Notes: generated by a model not told the origin, from the sequence alone. A stretch of DNA of 57,772 nt from Kofleriaceae bacterium (GCA_018058095.1 JAGPCO010000035.1:1-57772), one strand, 5' to 3'; positions 32,135 through 41,124 are shown, counted from the stretch's first letter. Numbers and translations are program-made.

Positions 32135-35044
32135 TCAGGGCCCGTAGGCCTGCACCGTGACGTAGACCTCGCCCCCATCGGCGTAGACCACCACGGCGCC
32201 CTGCGCGCCCGGCAGCGGCGCGACGACCGGCGAGGTGCCGGTGCCGCCCAGGCTGCGTGGGGTGGCGAAGGTGGACAGCGCCGTGTCGAAGCGGTCGAGC
32301 TGGATGCCGCCGCCATCGAGCTGGGAGGCGACGAAGGCGTTACCGGCGGCGTCGGCGGCGACGGTGCGGCTCTGCGCGGTCGTCACCGCCGGCAGGCCGG
32401 CGTGGCCGGTCGACGCCGACGGGGTCGACACGTCGATGGCGTACAGCACCGTCGCGTCGCCGCTGGCGCCGAGGTTGGTGCCGACGGCGTAGATCGTGCC
32501 GGCGCCGATGGCCCAGTCCGAGAAGAACTCCTGCCCGGGCGGGTTGACCTCGGCCTCGAAGCTCACGCCCTCGTCGAAGCTGGAGCGAATGTGGAAGCCC
32601 GGCGTGTCGGCCGCCACCACCAGCACTTCGTCGACGATGTCGTACAGCAGGTCGAAGAACGCGATCGACATCCCGACCACGGTGGTGTCGAAACCGCCCT
32701 GCCCGCGCGCGTGGTTGCGCGCCACCGCGACGCCGCCGCTGGTGGAGTAGCCGACGTAGATGTCGTCGTTGAACGCGTGCAGCGACAGCCCGGTCGAGGT
32801 GCTGGTCGCGGTCCCGATCAGGCTGGCCGGCCCCCAGGTGGCGCCGCCGTCCTCGCTGGTCCGCAGGTACACCTCACCGGTGTTGATCATGAGCGCGGCG
32901 TAGGCCACGCCGGTCGGGCCGGCGGCCACAGCGGCCTGCGCCACCACCGCGCCGGCGATCGCCGCGCTGATCTCGAACGGGGCGCTGAAGGTCTGGCCGC
33001 GATCGGCGCTGACGACGACGTGGGCCGCCGTGCCGCATTGCATCACGGCGTAGATCCGGCCGCTGCCGTCGACCGCGACCTTACGCGCGGCGTTGGCAGT
33101 GGCGGTGGTGCAGCCCGCCCCGGTCGTGCTGACCTGGACCGCGCTGGTGGTGGTGAACGGCTCGACCTGGCACGACACATCGCAGCCGTCGCCGGCCGCG
33201 TCGTTGCCGTCGTCGCACTGCTCGCCGCGGGCGAACTGGGTCAGGCCGTCGCCGCATCGCTCGGTCTGGCAGCTGTGGCCGCACCCGTCTCCATCGTCGG
33301 TGCCACCGTCGTCACACTCCTCGACGCCGGCCTGGGTGAAGCCGTCGCCGCAGGCGGCGGGCACGCAGGCGGAGGTGCAGGCGTCGGTGTCGTCGGCGTT
33401 GCCGTCGTCGCAATGCTCGACGCCGGCCTGGGTGAAGCCGTCGCCGCAGGCGGCGGGCACGCAGGAGGAGGTGCAGGCGTCGGTGTCGATGGTGTTGCCG
33501 TCGTCGCAGGCCTCGACGCTGGCCTGGATGCCGTCGCCGCAGGCGGCGGGCACGCAGGAGGAGGTGCAGGCGTCAGTGTCGATGGTGTTGCCGTCGTCGC
33601 AGGCCTCGACGCCGGCGTGGGTGAAGCCGTCGCCGCAGGCGGCGGCGGCGCAGGCCGAGGTGCAGGCGTCGGTGTCGATGGTGTTGCCGTCGTCGCAGGC
33701 CTCGACGCCGGCGTGGGTGAAGCCGTCGCCGCAGGCGGCGGCGGCGCAGGCCGAGGTGCAGGCGTCGGTGTCGACGGCGTTGCCGTCGTCGCATTGCTCG
33801 ACGCCGGCGTGGGTGAAGCCGTCGCCGCAGGTGGCGGCGGCGCAGGTCGAGCGGCAGGCGTCGGTGTCGTCGCCGTTGCCGTCGTCGCACTGCTCGACGC
33901 CGACCTGGACGAAGCCGTCGCCGCAGCTGGAGGCCACGCAGGTCGACAGGCAGGTGTCGGTGTTGATGGTGTTGCCGTCGTCGCACTGCTCGCCGGCCTG
34001 GACGAAGCCATCGCCGCAGGTGGCGCTGGTGCAGGCCGTGGTGCAGGCGTCGGTGTCGATGGTGTTGCCGTCGTCACACAGCTCGACGCCGACGTGGACG
34101 ATGCCGTCGCCACACCGCGTCGGCACGCACTTGTGGCAGGCGTCGCTCGGGTCGTCGTTGCCGTCGTCGCACGGCTCGACGGCGGCGTGGACCACGCCGT
34201 CGCCACAGACGGCGGCCTGGCAGCTCACGCAGGCGTCGGTGTCGTCGCCGTTGACATCGTCGCACTGCTCGACCCCAGCCTGGACCACGCCATCGCCGCA
34301 GCTGGCCGCCATGCAGTTGGTCAGGCAGCCGTCGGTGTCGCTGCCGTTGCCGTCGTCGCACTGCTCGGCGCCCTCGATGACGCCGTCGCCGCAGGTGCGC
34401 ACGTCGTCGACCCGCACCACCACGGTGGCGACGTTCGAGCTCAGCTCGCCATCGCTGGCCTGGTAGGTGAACGAGTCGGTGCCGAAGAAGTGGCCGGTCG
34501 GCGTGTAGATCAGGTTGGGCGCGACGCCGGTCACCTCGCCGTGGGCCGGCTGGCTGGCCAGGCTGAAGGTCAGCACCGCCGTCTCGGCGTCGGTCGCCGC
34601 CAGGGTGATGGCCACGCCCTGGGCCTCGCTGGTCGCCGTGTCGACGTCGCGAGCCACCGGGGCGGTGTTGGGCCTGGCGGTGATGGTGATGGCGAAGCGC
34701 ACGATCACCGTGTGCGTGTCGTCGCTGATGGTGATCTCGACCATGTCCGAGCCGACGTAGCCTGCGGCCGGCCGGTACATGAACATCGGCCCGGTGCCGT
34801 CGAGCGTGCCGTGCGACGGGCCGGTCACCGCGTAGCGGATCGGGCCGGCCTCGGTCACGCCGGATCGGACCTCGCCGTCCGGGCCGATGGCGCTGACGTC
34901 GATGGCGACCGAGCCGTCTTGGACGGCGGAGACCGCGCGTTCGGGCAGCGTGATGGGGGGCTGGTCGGGGTCAGGCCCCAGGATGGGGTCGCCGCAGGCG
35001 ACGGTGAGGGACAGGAGGGGGATGAGGGTCCATGGATGACGCAT
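32135..35044 (-). CDS. Surface lipoprotein: cadherin-like, 13 DUF4215 repeats, sialidase-like propeller
   Basis: The protein has 969 residues. The signal ends SLTVAC (Cys17) as a lipoprotein. Residues about 30-215 hold cadherin-like/Ig-type modules (AVTGPSHGTLDGTGPMFMYRPAAGYVG, DSFTYQASDGELSSN). Thirteen DUF4215 (Myxococcus Cys-rich) repeats follow, each about 32 residues in the form CGDGxxxxxVExCDDGNxxDTDACxxxC. The C-terminal 300 residues look like a BNR/Asp-box propeller (SADRGQTFSAP, SEDGGATWGPA, SFDEGVSFEAE). This three-part arrangement is characteristic of long displayed myxobacterial proteins. Repeat-driven length change is likely. Confidence 0.92.
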   Translation of the reverse strand: MRHPWTLIPLLSLTVACGDPILGPDPDQPPITLPERAVSAVQDGSVAIDVSAIGPDGEVRSGVTEAGPIRYAVTGPSHGTLDGTGPMFMYRPAAGYVGSDMVEITISDDTHTVIVRFAITITARPNTAPVARDVDTATSEAQGVAITLAATDAETAVLTFSLASQPAHGEVTGVAPNLIYTPTGHFFGTDSFTYQASDGELSSNVATVVVRVDDVRTCGDGVIEGAEQCDDGNGSDTDGCLTNCMAASCGDGVVQAGVEQCDDVNGDDTDACVSCQAAVCGDGVVHAAVEPCDDGNDDPSDACHKCVPTRCGDGIVHVGVELCDDGNTIDTDACTTACTSATCGDGFVQAGEQCDDGNTINTDTCLSTCVASSCGDGFVQVGVEQCDDGNGDDTDACRSTCAAATCGDGFTHAGVEQCDDGNAVDTDACTSACAAAACGDGFTHAGVEACDDGNTIDTDACTSACAAAACGDGFTHAGVEACDDGNTIDTDACTSSCVPAACGDGIQASVEACDDGNTIDTDACTSSCVPAACGDGFTQAGVEHCDDGNADDTDACTSACVPAACGDGFTQAGVEECDDGGTDDGDGCGHSCQTERCGDGLTQFARGEQCDDGNDAAGDGCDVSCQVEPFTTTSAVQVSTTGAGCTTATANAARKVAVDGSGRIYAVMQCGTAAHVVVSADRGQTFSAPFEISAAIAGAVVAQAAVAAGPTGVAYAALMINTGEVYLRTSEDGGATWGPASLIGTATSTSTGLSLHAFNDDIYVGYSTSGGVAVARNHARGQGGFDTTVVGMSIAFFDLLYDIVDEVLVVAADTPGFHIRSSFDEGVSFEAEVNPPGQEFFSDWAIGAGTIYAVGTNLGASGDATVLYAIDVSTPSASTGHAGLPAVTTAQSRTVAADAAGNAFVASQLDGGGIQLDRFDTALSTFATPRSLGGTGTSPVVAPLPGAQGAVVVYADGGEVYVTVQAYGP
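33170..34404 (-). repeat. DUF4215-coding repeat array (13 units)
   Basis: The units are about 96 bp and differ by point changes, with two neighbouring copies (33601-33696 and 33697-33792) nearly identical. They encode the 13 Cys-rich repeats of the lipoprotein at 32135-35044. The array is protein-coding, so it is not a CRISPR array. Confidence 0.9.
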
Positions 35045-35158
35045 CTCCCCGCGGTTCGACCGGGGCGGCGAGTCGTTGAGGTGAGCGTGTGCGCTGGCCG
35101 CACTCGCGAGCGGCTCGAGGCCGCTACACGCGGGCGGGATGTGGCCGCGGCGCCGGGC

Positions 35159-36559
35159 TCAGCTGCCCGGGGTCAGGCCGCGCTGGTCGAGCACGAAGGT
35201 GCCGGGGCCGACGTCGACGGCCTTGTCGACGAAGTCGCTGCCGACGAGGAGGCCGGCGTTGCCGGCGAAGGCGCGCTGGCCGGCCGGGCTGGCGAACACG
35301 AAGGTGGCCTGGGCGCCGCGATCGAGCTCGACCACCATGCCCGCCTCGACCCGGGTCGCCCAGTAGCTGGGCGTGGGCAGCGGCAGCAGGAAGGCCGGCC
35401 GGTCGATCATGCACAGCTCCTCCTGGCAGGTGATCGTCGTCGACCACAGCTCGAGGCCGAGCCGCCCGCTGACCGCGCTGCCATCGGCCGGCACGGCGAC
35501 GGTCAGCTCGATGGTGCGCCCGGCCAGGCCCGGGTCGAGCCGGGTCGCCCCGCTCGGGCGCAGGGTGGCGCGCATGGTGACCGTGAGCGGCCCGGCGCCC
35601 GGCGCCAGCGCGCCGACCTCCACCGCGACGTCGGCGGCGAGCGGCGTGGTGACCGCGCCGCCGGCGCCCGCCACGACCGCGCTGGCCGCGTCCAGCGTCA
35701 GCTCGGCCGGGGCCGCCAGCGTGCAGCGCACCGACCGCGCCGCGTCGGGCTCGCCGGCGGTGTCGGCCGCGCAGCTCACCACCAGCGGGCCGGTCGGCTC
35801 GGCCACCGGGGTGACGCCGTCGGAGGTGAGCGCGAAGTGGCCGAAGCCGGGCAGCGGAGTGGCGCGGTCACCCACGGTGGCGGCCAGGGGGCCGCCGCGC
35901 GACGGCAGGTCGAGCCGGATCTGTCGGCCGGCGATGAGCTGGGCGCCCTTGCGGATGGTCACGCTGGTCGCGCCAGCGGCGTCGACGAACGGCGCCAGGT
36001 CGAGCGGGTACGCCACGCTCAGCTCGCCCTGATCGAGGTGGCTGTCGAGCACGACGGTCCCGACCTGGAACGGCACCCGCCAGGTCCGCGGCTGCGCCGC
36101 CGTGGCGGCGTCGGGGCCGCTCAGCGAGATCTCCGACACCAGGCGGGTCGGCAGGATGTTGTTGGCGCCGAGGTTGCCGGCCAGCAGCTCGACCTCGAGT
36201 CGGACCGGGTAGCCATCTTGACGTGCCAGCCGCATGATCGTCGTCGGGCCGGCCGCGCCGGCCTCGAGCTGCTCACCGCCGCCGCCGCGGCTGGCCGACA
36301 CCGCGTTGACGACCACCAGGTCGTACACGGGGTCGACGCCGCGCGAACACACCAGCGTGTCGGTGATGAAGAACACCTCGGTGCCCTGGCCCGGCTCGAT
36401 CCAGCACGACACCAGCGGCGCGGCGCTGGTGGGATCGTCGCACTTGCCGTCACACGGCGAGGGACCGCTGTCGGCATCGACCACCGCGCAGGCGGATCCG
36501 GACACGAACGCGGCGACCAGCGCGGCGCGCGCCGCGGAGGAGAAGGGGTGGTGGTGCAT
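35159..36559 (-). CDS. Large lipoprotein of unknown function with beta-sandwich modules
   Basis: The protein has 466 residues from ATG 36559. Lipobox GSAC (Cys24) is followed by the acidic linker and the segment PCDGKCDDP, a K-D motif shared with two other lipoproteins here. The rest alternates beta segments of about 90-100 residues (LEVELLAGNLGANNILPTR, PLVVSCAADTAGEPDAARSVRC, TVAVPADGSAVSGRLGLELWS), as in repeated Ig-like sandwiches, with paired Cys. Near the end are ELDRGAQATFVFASPAG and FVDKAVDVGPGTFVLDQ. No family is recognised; display on the outer surface is plausible. The upstream 190 bp contains a local AT-rich island that may be its promoter. Confidence 0.72.
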   Translation of the reverse strand: MHHHPFSSAARAALVAAFVSGSACAVVDADSGPSPCDGKCDDPTSAAPLVSCWIEPGQGTEVFFITDTLVCSRGVDPVYDLVVVNAVSASRGGGGEQLEAGAAGPTTIMRLARQDGYPVRLEVELLAGNLGANNILPTRLVSEISLSGPDAATAAQPRTWRVPFQVGTVVLDSHLDQGELSVAYPLDLAPFVDAAGATSVTIRKGAQLIAGRQIRLDLPSRGGPLAATVGDRATPLPGFGHFALTSDGVTPVAEPTGPLVVSCAADTAGEPDAARSVRCTLAAPAELTLDAASAVVAGAGGAVTTPLAADVAVEVGALAPGAGPLTVTMRATLRPSGATRLDPGLAGRTIELTVAVPADGSAVSGRLGLELWSTTITCQEELCMIDRPAFLLPLPTPSYWATRVEAGMVVELDRGAQATFVFASPAGQRAFAGNAGLLVGSDFVDKAVDVGPGTFVLDQRGLTPGS

Positions 36560-36682
36560 GCCCGGCCACTGCTGCAACGCTGGTGCCGGTTGTCCCCAGC
36601 TGCCAGCGGGCCGGATTCGCGCGGATCTCGTGCCCTGGGCCGGGTCAGCGTGCTGGCCGGCAACACGACTGGCCGGATAGGC

Positions 36683-36710
36683 TAGTTGCTCGATATCAAT
36701 GAATATTCTC
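36683..36710 (-). promoter_or_regulatory. AT-rich island, possible promoter
   Basis: The otherwise GC-rich DNA drops sharply in GC around TCGATATCAATGAATATTC. It lies about 130 bp upstream of the 36559 start. On the minus strand it reads AATATTCATTGATATC, with TTGATA as a candidate -35 and TATCCG 14 bases later as a poor -10. The promoter reading is speculative. Confidence 0.3.
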
Positions 36711-36751
36711 CGGGCGTCACGATCCTGACGCGACAGGTACAGGCAGCCCGA

Positions 36752-37993
36752 TCAGGGCACGAACTCATCGAGCCGGGTGATCCGGGCGGCCAGGCCGTCG
36801 GCGCCGAGGTAGTGACCGAGCCGCCCGGCCTGGACCTCGGTCAGCGACCTGGACAGGCTGGTGCGGAGCGTGGCGATCGCGCCGCGCAGGTCGGCCGCCG
36901 CGACCGGGCGCGGCCGGGCCAGCAGCACACGCGCGCTGTCGGCCGCGCCACAGGCCACCAGCGTCGCCACGTCGTCGGCGCACGGCTCGGCACCCGCGGC
37001 CAGGAGCCGCGTGGCCAGCGCCGCTGGCAGCGGACCGTCGACCTCGTCGAACACGTCGCGCGGGACCGCGGCGCCGGCCTCGACCAGGGCGCTGGCCGCC
37101 ACGAAGGCGCCGGCGCCGACGGCGACGGCGACGGCCCCGGCGCTGCCGCGCAGCGGTCCGGCCAGGTCGACGCCAGCGGCGGCCAGCGTCGTCACCGCGG
37201 CGCCGTCGTCGCCGGTGATCGCCTGGAGCAGCGCGGTCCGGGCCAGCTCGGGCGAGGTCACCAGCGTGCCAGCGGCCAGCGCGCTGCGCCAGTCGCGCAC
37301 CGCCGACCGGAACGCCGCGATCACCCGATCGCGCAGGGCCGGGTCGAGCCCGTGCCGGTCGACGCGCTCGTCGAGGTAGTCGAGCAGCGGCGCGCCGGCG
37401 AAGTACGGGTCGGTCGGCGCCAGCGGATCGTCGTCGAGGGCGAGCGCCGCCAGCGCGCCCGCCAGGTCGTCGGCGACGCGGGCCACGCCGGGGGCGTGGA
37501 GCCGATGCTTCCACGCCGGCGGCAGGCCCTGCTTCCACGCCACCACCGCGCCGTGCTCCGGGCCGGGCCGGGTCACCACGTAGATGCGATCGCAGTACTC
37601 GAAGCCGCCGATCGGCAGGTAGTCGAGCCGCCCGCTCCACGCCGTCCCGGCCTCGGTCGCGGCCTCCTCGGCCAGCTCCAGCTCGTGGTCGATCCAGCCC
37701 TGCAGGTCGCGGTAGCCGGAGCTGCCGTCGAAGAACAGCTCGCACCACGAGATGGCCTCGGACTGGCCGTGCATCGTCAGGGTCAGGTCGTAGGCCAGGC
37801 GGCCGCCGGCGGTGAGCCGCCACAGCGCCAGCAGCGACGCCGGCAGCGGGCCAGCGCACACCGCGGCGATCTCGGCCAGGCGCGCCTCGCTCAGCGCCGG
37901 CTGGGCGGCGAAGATGACGCGGTCGGCGTGCAGCACGACGCCGTGGTCGCGCAGGGTCGCGAGCTCGGCGGCGGTCAGCGTGGGCGTATCCAT
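36752..37993 (-). CDS. SUKH (SMI1/KNR4) domain protein with ankyrin-like C-terminus
   Basis: The protein has 413 residues with no signal. Residues about 15-190 match the SUKH/SMI1 fold pattern: LPASLLALWRLTAGGRLAYD, ISWCELFFDGSSGYRDLQGW, LDYLPIGGFEYCDRIYVVT and EHGAVVAWKQGLPPAW. The C-terminal half has ankyrin-like helices (ARTALLQAITGDDGAAVTTLAAAGVD, ARAVGAGAFVAASALVEAGA, ATLVACGAADSARVLL). SUKH proteins are frequent as immunity proteins of polymorphic toxins, but no toxin gene is next to it. It lies between the large lipoprotein and a hydrolase-like lipoprotein. Confidence 0.8.
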   Translation of the reverse strand: MDTPTLTAAELATLRDHGVVLHADRVIFAAQPALSEARLAEIAAVCAGPLPASLLALWRLTAGGRLAYDLTLTMHGQSEAISWCELFFDGSSGYRDLQGWIDHELELAEEAATEAGTAWSGRLDYLPIGGFEYCDRIYVVTRPGPEHGAVVAWKQGLPPAWKHRLHAPGVARVADDLAGALAALALDDDPLAPTDPYFAGAPLLDYLDERVDRHGLDPALRDRVIAAFRSAVRDWRSALAAGTLVTSPELARTALLQAITGDDGAAVTTLAAAGVDLAGPLRGSAGAVAVAVGAGAFVAASALVEAGAAVPRDVFDEVDGPLPAALATRLLAAGAEPCADDVATLVACGAADSARVLLARPRPVAAADLRGAIATLRTSLSRSLTEVQAGRLGHYLGADGLAARITRLDEFVP

Positions 37994-38029
37994 GACGGCC
38001 AGCGTACTACCGCCGGCCGCCGCGCTGGC

Positions 38030-38797
38030 TCACGGCGGCGACAGCAGGCCACGCTCGTCGAGCGAGACGGCGTAGCGGCGCAGCACGTTCCAGGTCAGCC
38101 AGTTGCCGCCGCGACCGACCAGCACCCACGGCGTGTAGGCGTACATCGACGCGGTGGCGTGGCTGCGCGGGGTGACGCTGCGAGGATCGAGCGTGTTTCT
38201 GGCCCGGCCCATCCGCCACGGGCCGGTGCCGTCGATCGAGGCCTGGTACCAGCGGTTCATCGTCTCGGCCGCGCAGGTGAGCTGCCGGCCGAAGCCGCGG
38301 TAGCTGGCGCTGCAGCCGCGGCCGTCGGGGCAGCCGCAGCCGAGGGCGGCGTCGATGCGCGCCTGCGATGGCCGCACCGTCTTGCTGACCAGGGCCTGCT
38401 CGACCTGCATGCGGACCAGCAGCAGGAGCGGGTTGACTTCGTGCTCGTGTGCGACCTGCACCAGCAGCTCGGCCGCGCTGTGGCCGTCGAACTCGGCGTC
38501 GGCCAGCCACGACCTCGTGTGGTACGGCGTGTCCTCGAAGAAGGCCTGGAGCCCGGCGGCGTCGACCGCGTCGGTGGTGCGGTACAGCTCGTCGCTCAGG
38601 ACGAGGTGGCGGTCGAACGCGGTCGGGATGCCGGCCACGTCGGCCTTGCCGTCGGCCACGCCGCCGACCTCCACGAAGTCGCTGTCCTCGTCGTGATCGA
38701 CCAGGCTGCCGTCGTCCTCGGCGCTGGCGCACGCCATCAGGGCGGCGGTGGCGGCGGCTGCGGCGGTCAAGCGGAGCAGGGTTCCGACGGGCAGCAT
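38030..38797 (-). CDS. Lipoprotein with lysozyme-like hydrolase pattern
   Basis: The protein has 255 residues from ATG 38797; the upstream frame start is less likely as it would place the signal peptide inside. Lipobox ALMAC gives Cys23, then an acidic linker with VADGKADVAG, a K-A-D motif shared with other lipoproteins here. The domain about 80-240 has LVQVAHEHEVNPLLLLVRMQVEQALVSKT, resembling the helical core of lysozyme-like and glucosaminidase folds with a potential catalytic Glu, plus a Cys-rich insert GCGCPDGRGC. Enzymatic role is a guess. The gap upstream (38798-38993) separates it from the DUF4303 gene. Confidence 0.65.
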   Translation of the reverse strand: MLPVGTLLRLTAAAAATAALMACASAEDDGSLVDHDEDSDFVEVGGVADGKADVAGIPTAFDRHLVLSDELYRTTDAVDAAGLQAFFEDTPYHTRSWLADAEFDGHSAAELLVQVAHEHEVNPLLLLVRMQVEQALVSKTVRPSQARIDAALGCGCPDGRGCSASYRGFGRQLTCAAETMNRWYQASIDGTGPWRMGRARNTLDPRSVTPRSHATASMYAYTPWVLVGRGGNWLTWNVLRRYAVSLDERGLLSPP

Positions 38798-38993
38798 GTC
38801 CCTGGTGGCTGCAAGGGTAAGGCCGTGCCGGCTGGGGCCCATGCCCCCGGTGACGATCTCGCCCGTGGATCGTGCGATGTCAGCGGCCTGGGCCGCGGGC
38901 CGCGTCGACGCGGAGAGTCTCGCCCCAGGCCAGGGCGCTAGCCACCGACCTGGTCGTGCTGGGGTCGGATGGCCCGGGTCGCCGCCGGCCAGA

Positions 38994-39695
38994 TCATGCC
39001 GACCAGGTCCGGATCCAGCGCCGGAACGCCGCCACGTGTGGCGAGCGCGGGCCCATCAGGCGGGTCAGCCGCGCCAGCTCGAGCCGTGGCCGCAGCTCGG
39101 CGTCCGACACCGCGAACAGCAGCAGCACGTCGGCGCCGCGGCCGAACACGGCGCGGTCGCGCAGGACCTCGAGCGCCTGCAGGCAGGTCTCGAACAGCGC
39201 GTCCCGGAACGCCTCGAACTGCTCGGGGTGGGTCGAGACGTGGTCGCCGACCTCGTCGCAGATCGCATTAAACGCGCGCTCGGCGCCGACGCTCTCGAGC
39301 GCCCACTCCGCCGGTGAGAACGCGGCGTCGGCGGCGTCGTCGGGGTCGCCGGCCAGGCGGGCCGCCCGCGCCGATGCCAGGTCCATCGCCGGGCACACGG
39401 TCATCGCGCCCTCGTCGCTGTACAGCGCGAACGCACACACCGGGTCGCCCGGGTGCTGGCGGCGAACCTCCGCCAGCGCCCGCACGCTGGCGTCGATGAT
39501 CCTGGTCCTCAGCGCCGCGAAGTCGAACCGGGTGCCGAGCCTGGGCCGGGCCCGGGTGGCGCCGGCCACCTTCTTGCTCGTGGCCGGCCGCTGGCTGGCC
39601 GCCGCTCGCCGGCCGCCGGCGGGCTGCTTCGCCACGGAGGCCTGCTGCCTGCCCGGCTTCTTCGCCGCGGTCGCCCGGGTCTTCACGCGCGCCAT
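38994..39695 (-). CDS. DUF4303-domain protein with basic N-terminal tail
   Basis: The protein has 233 residues from ATG 39695 (GTG 39701 is possible). Residues 1-55 are a Lys/Arg/Ala-rich tail with KPGRQQASVAKQPAGGRR and TSKKVAG. The DUF4303 domain runs about 60-225, with RALAEVRRQHPGDPVCAFALYSDEGAMTVCPAMDL, PAEWALESVGAERAFNAICDE and ALFETCLQALEVLR. DUF4303 is another family often found among immunity proteins of polymorphic toxins. No toxin is seen nearby. It is probably cytoplasmic. The tail links it to two other proteins in this window (18445 and 56412). Confidence 0.82.
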   Translation of the reverse strand: MARVKTRATAAKKPGRQQASVAKQPAGGRRAAASQRPATSKKVAGATRARPRLGTRFDFAALRTRIIDASVRALAEVRRQHPGDPVCAFALYSDEGAMTVCPAMDLASARAARLAGDPDDAADAAFSPAEWALESVGAERAFNAICDEVGDHVSTHPEQFEAFRDALFETCLQALEVLRDRAVFGRGADVLLLFAVSDAELRPRLELARLTRLMGPRSPHVAAFRRWIRTWSA

Positions 39696-39726
39696 CGCCA
39701 CAGCGTACCGCGGCGGCGCGCCCGCT

Positions 39727-40713
39727 TCACGGGGCGGGCGCCGGGGCGGGCGCCGGCGTCGGCGTCGGCGGGTCCGCGTCGGCCCCGTGAACGGGGCGCG
39801 GCGCCAGCCACAGCGACACCCCGATCGACACCAAGAGGATGGCCGCCACCGTGCCGAGCGAGACCGGGATCGGGATCTTGTAGACGTCGAGCAGCATCAT
39901 CTTGCCGCCGATGAAGACCAGGATCGCGGCCAGGCCGTGCTTGAGGTAGGCGAACTTGTCGAGGACGCCGGCCAGCAGGAAGTACATCGAGCGCAGGCCC
40001 ATGATCGCGAAGATGTTCGAGGTGAAGACGATGAACGGGTCCTGGCTGACCGCGAAGATCGCCGGCACCGAGTCGACCGCGAAGACGATGTCCGACGCCT
40101 CGATCAGCACCAGCGCGGCCAAGAGCGGCGTGGCCATCAGGCGCCCGGCCCGCCGGACCCAGAACCGATCGCCCTCGAGGGTGTCGGTGGTCGGCACCAG
40201 CTTGCGGAACCAGCGCAACGCGCGCGACTTGCTGAGGTCGGCCGGGCCGTGCTCCTTGCTCATCAGCATCTTCACGCCGGACAGCAGCAGCAGCGCGCCG
40301 AACACGTAGATGAGCCAGTGGAACTTCGCCAGCAGGGCGCCGCCGGCGAGGATGAACCCGGCCCGGAACGCCAGCGCGCCGAGGATGCCCCAGAACAACA
40401 CGCGGTGCTGCAGCGCCGGCGGGATGGCCAGCGCCGAGAACACCAGGACGAACACGAACAGGTTATCGACCGACAGCGACTTCTCGATGAGGTAGCCGGC
40501 GGTGAACTCGAGCGCCCGCTCCGAGCCGAACCAGCGCCACACCAGCAGCGCGAACAGCCCGGCCATGCTCACCCACACCACGCTCCAGGTCGCCGCCTCG
40601 CGCATGCTGACGCGGTGGCTCTTGCGGTGGAACACGCCGAGGTCGAGCGCCAGCATCACCGCCACGAAGGCGAGGAAGCCGATCCAGTAGACGGGGGCAC
40701 CAATCGAGTCCAT
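39727..40713 (-). CDS. TerC/Alx-family membrane transporter
   Basis: The protein has 328 residues with about nine hydrophobic helices. TerC motifs are present: MLALDLGVFHRKSHRVSMREA, ALEFTAGYLIEKSLSVDNLFVFVLVFSAL and LIEASDIVFAVDSVPAIFAVSQDPFIVFTSNIFAIMGLRSMYF, including the DN and D-S-V-P acidic residues in membrane segments. These are manganese/metal-ion exporter family features (Alx, TerC, YoaE); ion preference is not determined. A Pro-rich tail ends the protein. Upstream on the same strand lie the zinc-ribbon and hibernation-factor genes, so it is likely the last gene of that operon. Confidence 0.93.
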   Translation of the reverse strand: MDSIGAPVYWIGFLAFVAVMLALDLGVFHRKSHRVSMREAATWSVVWVSMAGLFALLVWRWFGSERALEFTAGYLIEKSLSVDNLFVFVLVFSALAIPPALQHRVLFWGILGALAFRAGFILAGGALLAKFHWLIYVFGALLLLSGVKMLMSKEHGPADLSKSRALRWFRKLVPTTDTLEGDRFWVRRAGRLMATPLLAALVLIEASDIVFAVDSVPAIFAVSQDPFIVFTSNIFAIMGLRSMYFLLAGVLDKFAYLKHGLAAILVFIGGKMMLLDVYKIPIPVSLGTVAAILLVSIGVSLWLAPRPVHGADADPPTPTPAPAPAPAP

Positions 40714-40723
40714 GCAGGCTCCT

Positions 40724-40768
40724 GTCGAGGTCAGTCAGGGTCGAGGTCAGGGTCAGGGTCGAGGTCAG
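40724..40768. repeat. Three copies of GTCGAGGTCAG between terC-like gene and zinc-ribbon gene
   Basis: Copies are at 40724-40734, 40740-40750 and 40758-40768, spaced by short GGTCAG fragments. The third overlaps the stop of the upstream gene. It resembles replication slippage; I see no regulator-binding or riboswitch pattern here. Confidence 0.75.
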
Positions 40769-41124
40769 TCGAACAGCTGGCTCAGGCGGCTCAGCCAGCC
40801 GCCCTGACGGCCGTCGTCCCCATCGTCGTCGTCACGACCGCCGCGGCGGGCCGGGCCGCGGTCGGCCTGGCCGCGGTCGTCACGATCAGGAGCGCCCTGG
40901 GCGCGGCGGCGGGCCCCGGTCGGGCCGTCGTCCCACGCGTCGTCGTCGTCGTCGTCGTCGCGGCCGCGGGCGCCAGGGGCCCGGCCTTCATCGTGCTCGC
41001 TGGCGATGATCCGATCGAGCTCGCCGCGGTCGAGCCACACCCCGCCACAACGGCGGCAGATGTCGACGGTGGCGCTGACCCAGGCGCGCTCCTCGAGGGT
41101 GTTGCTGCAGCGCGGGCAGTTCAC
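40765..41124 (-). CDS. TFIIB-type zinc-ribbon protein
   Basis: The protein has 119 residues. The N-terminus MNCPRCSNTLEERAWVSATVDICRRCGGVWLDRGELDRI carries the two Cys pairs of a zinc ribbon (zf-TFIIB/PF13453 type), followed by a low-complexity charged linker rich in Asp, Arg and Gly, and a short hydrophobic end WLSRLSQLF. It likely binds protein or nucleic acid in the cytoplasm. Its ATG overlaps the stop of the upstream hibernation-factor gene by 4 bases. The family is often linked to stress or regulatory genes; the exact role is unknown. Confidence 0.85.
   Translation of the reverse strand: MNCPRCSNTLEERAWVSATVDICRRCGGVWLDRGELDRIIASEHDEGRAPGARGRDDDDDDDAWDDGPTGARRRAQGAPDRDDRGQADRGPARRGGRDDDDGDDGRQGGWLSRLSQLFD

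Noticed and set aside
33170-34404. CRISPR-like repeat array
   Set aside because: The repeats are continuous and protein-coding, with no unique spacers.
32036-36685. 1549-codon plus-strand open frame
   Set aside because: It runs antisense across two well-supported lipoproteins in GC-rich DNA and has Gly/Ala/Val repeats that are shadows of the Cys-rich repeats.
40714-40764. yybP-ykoY (manganese) riboswitch before the TerC gene
   Set aside because: The 51 bases are only a short direct repeat and cannot hold the conserved riboswitch structure.
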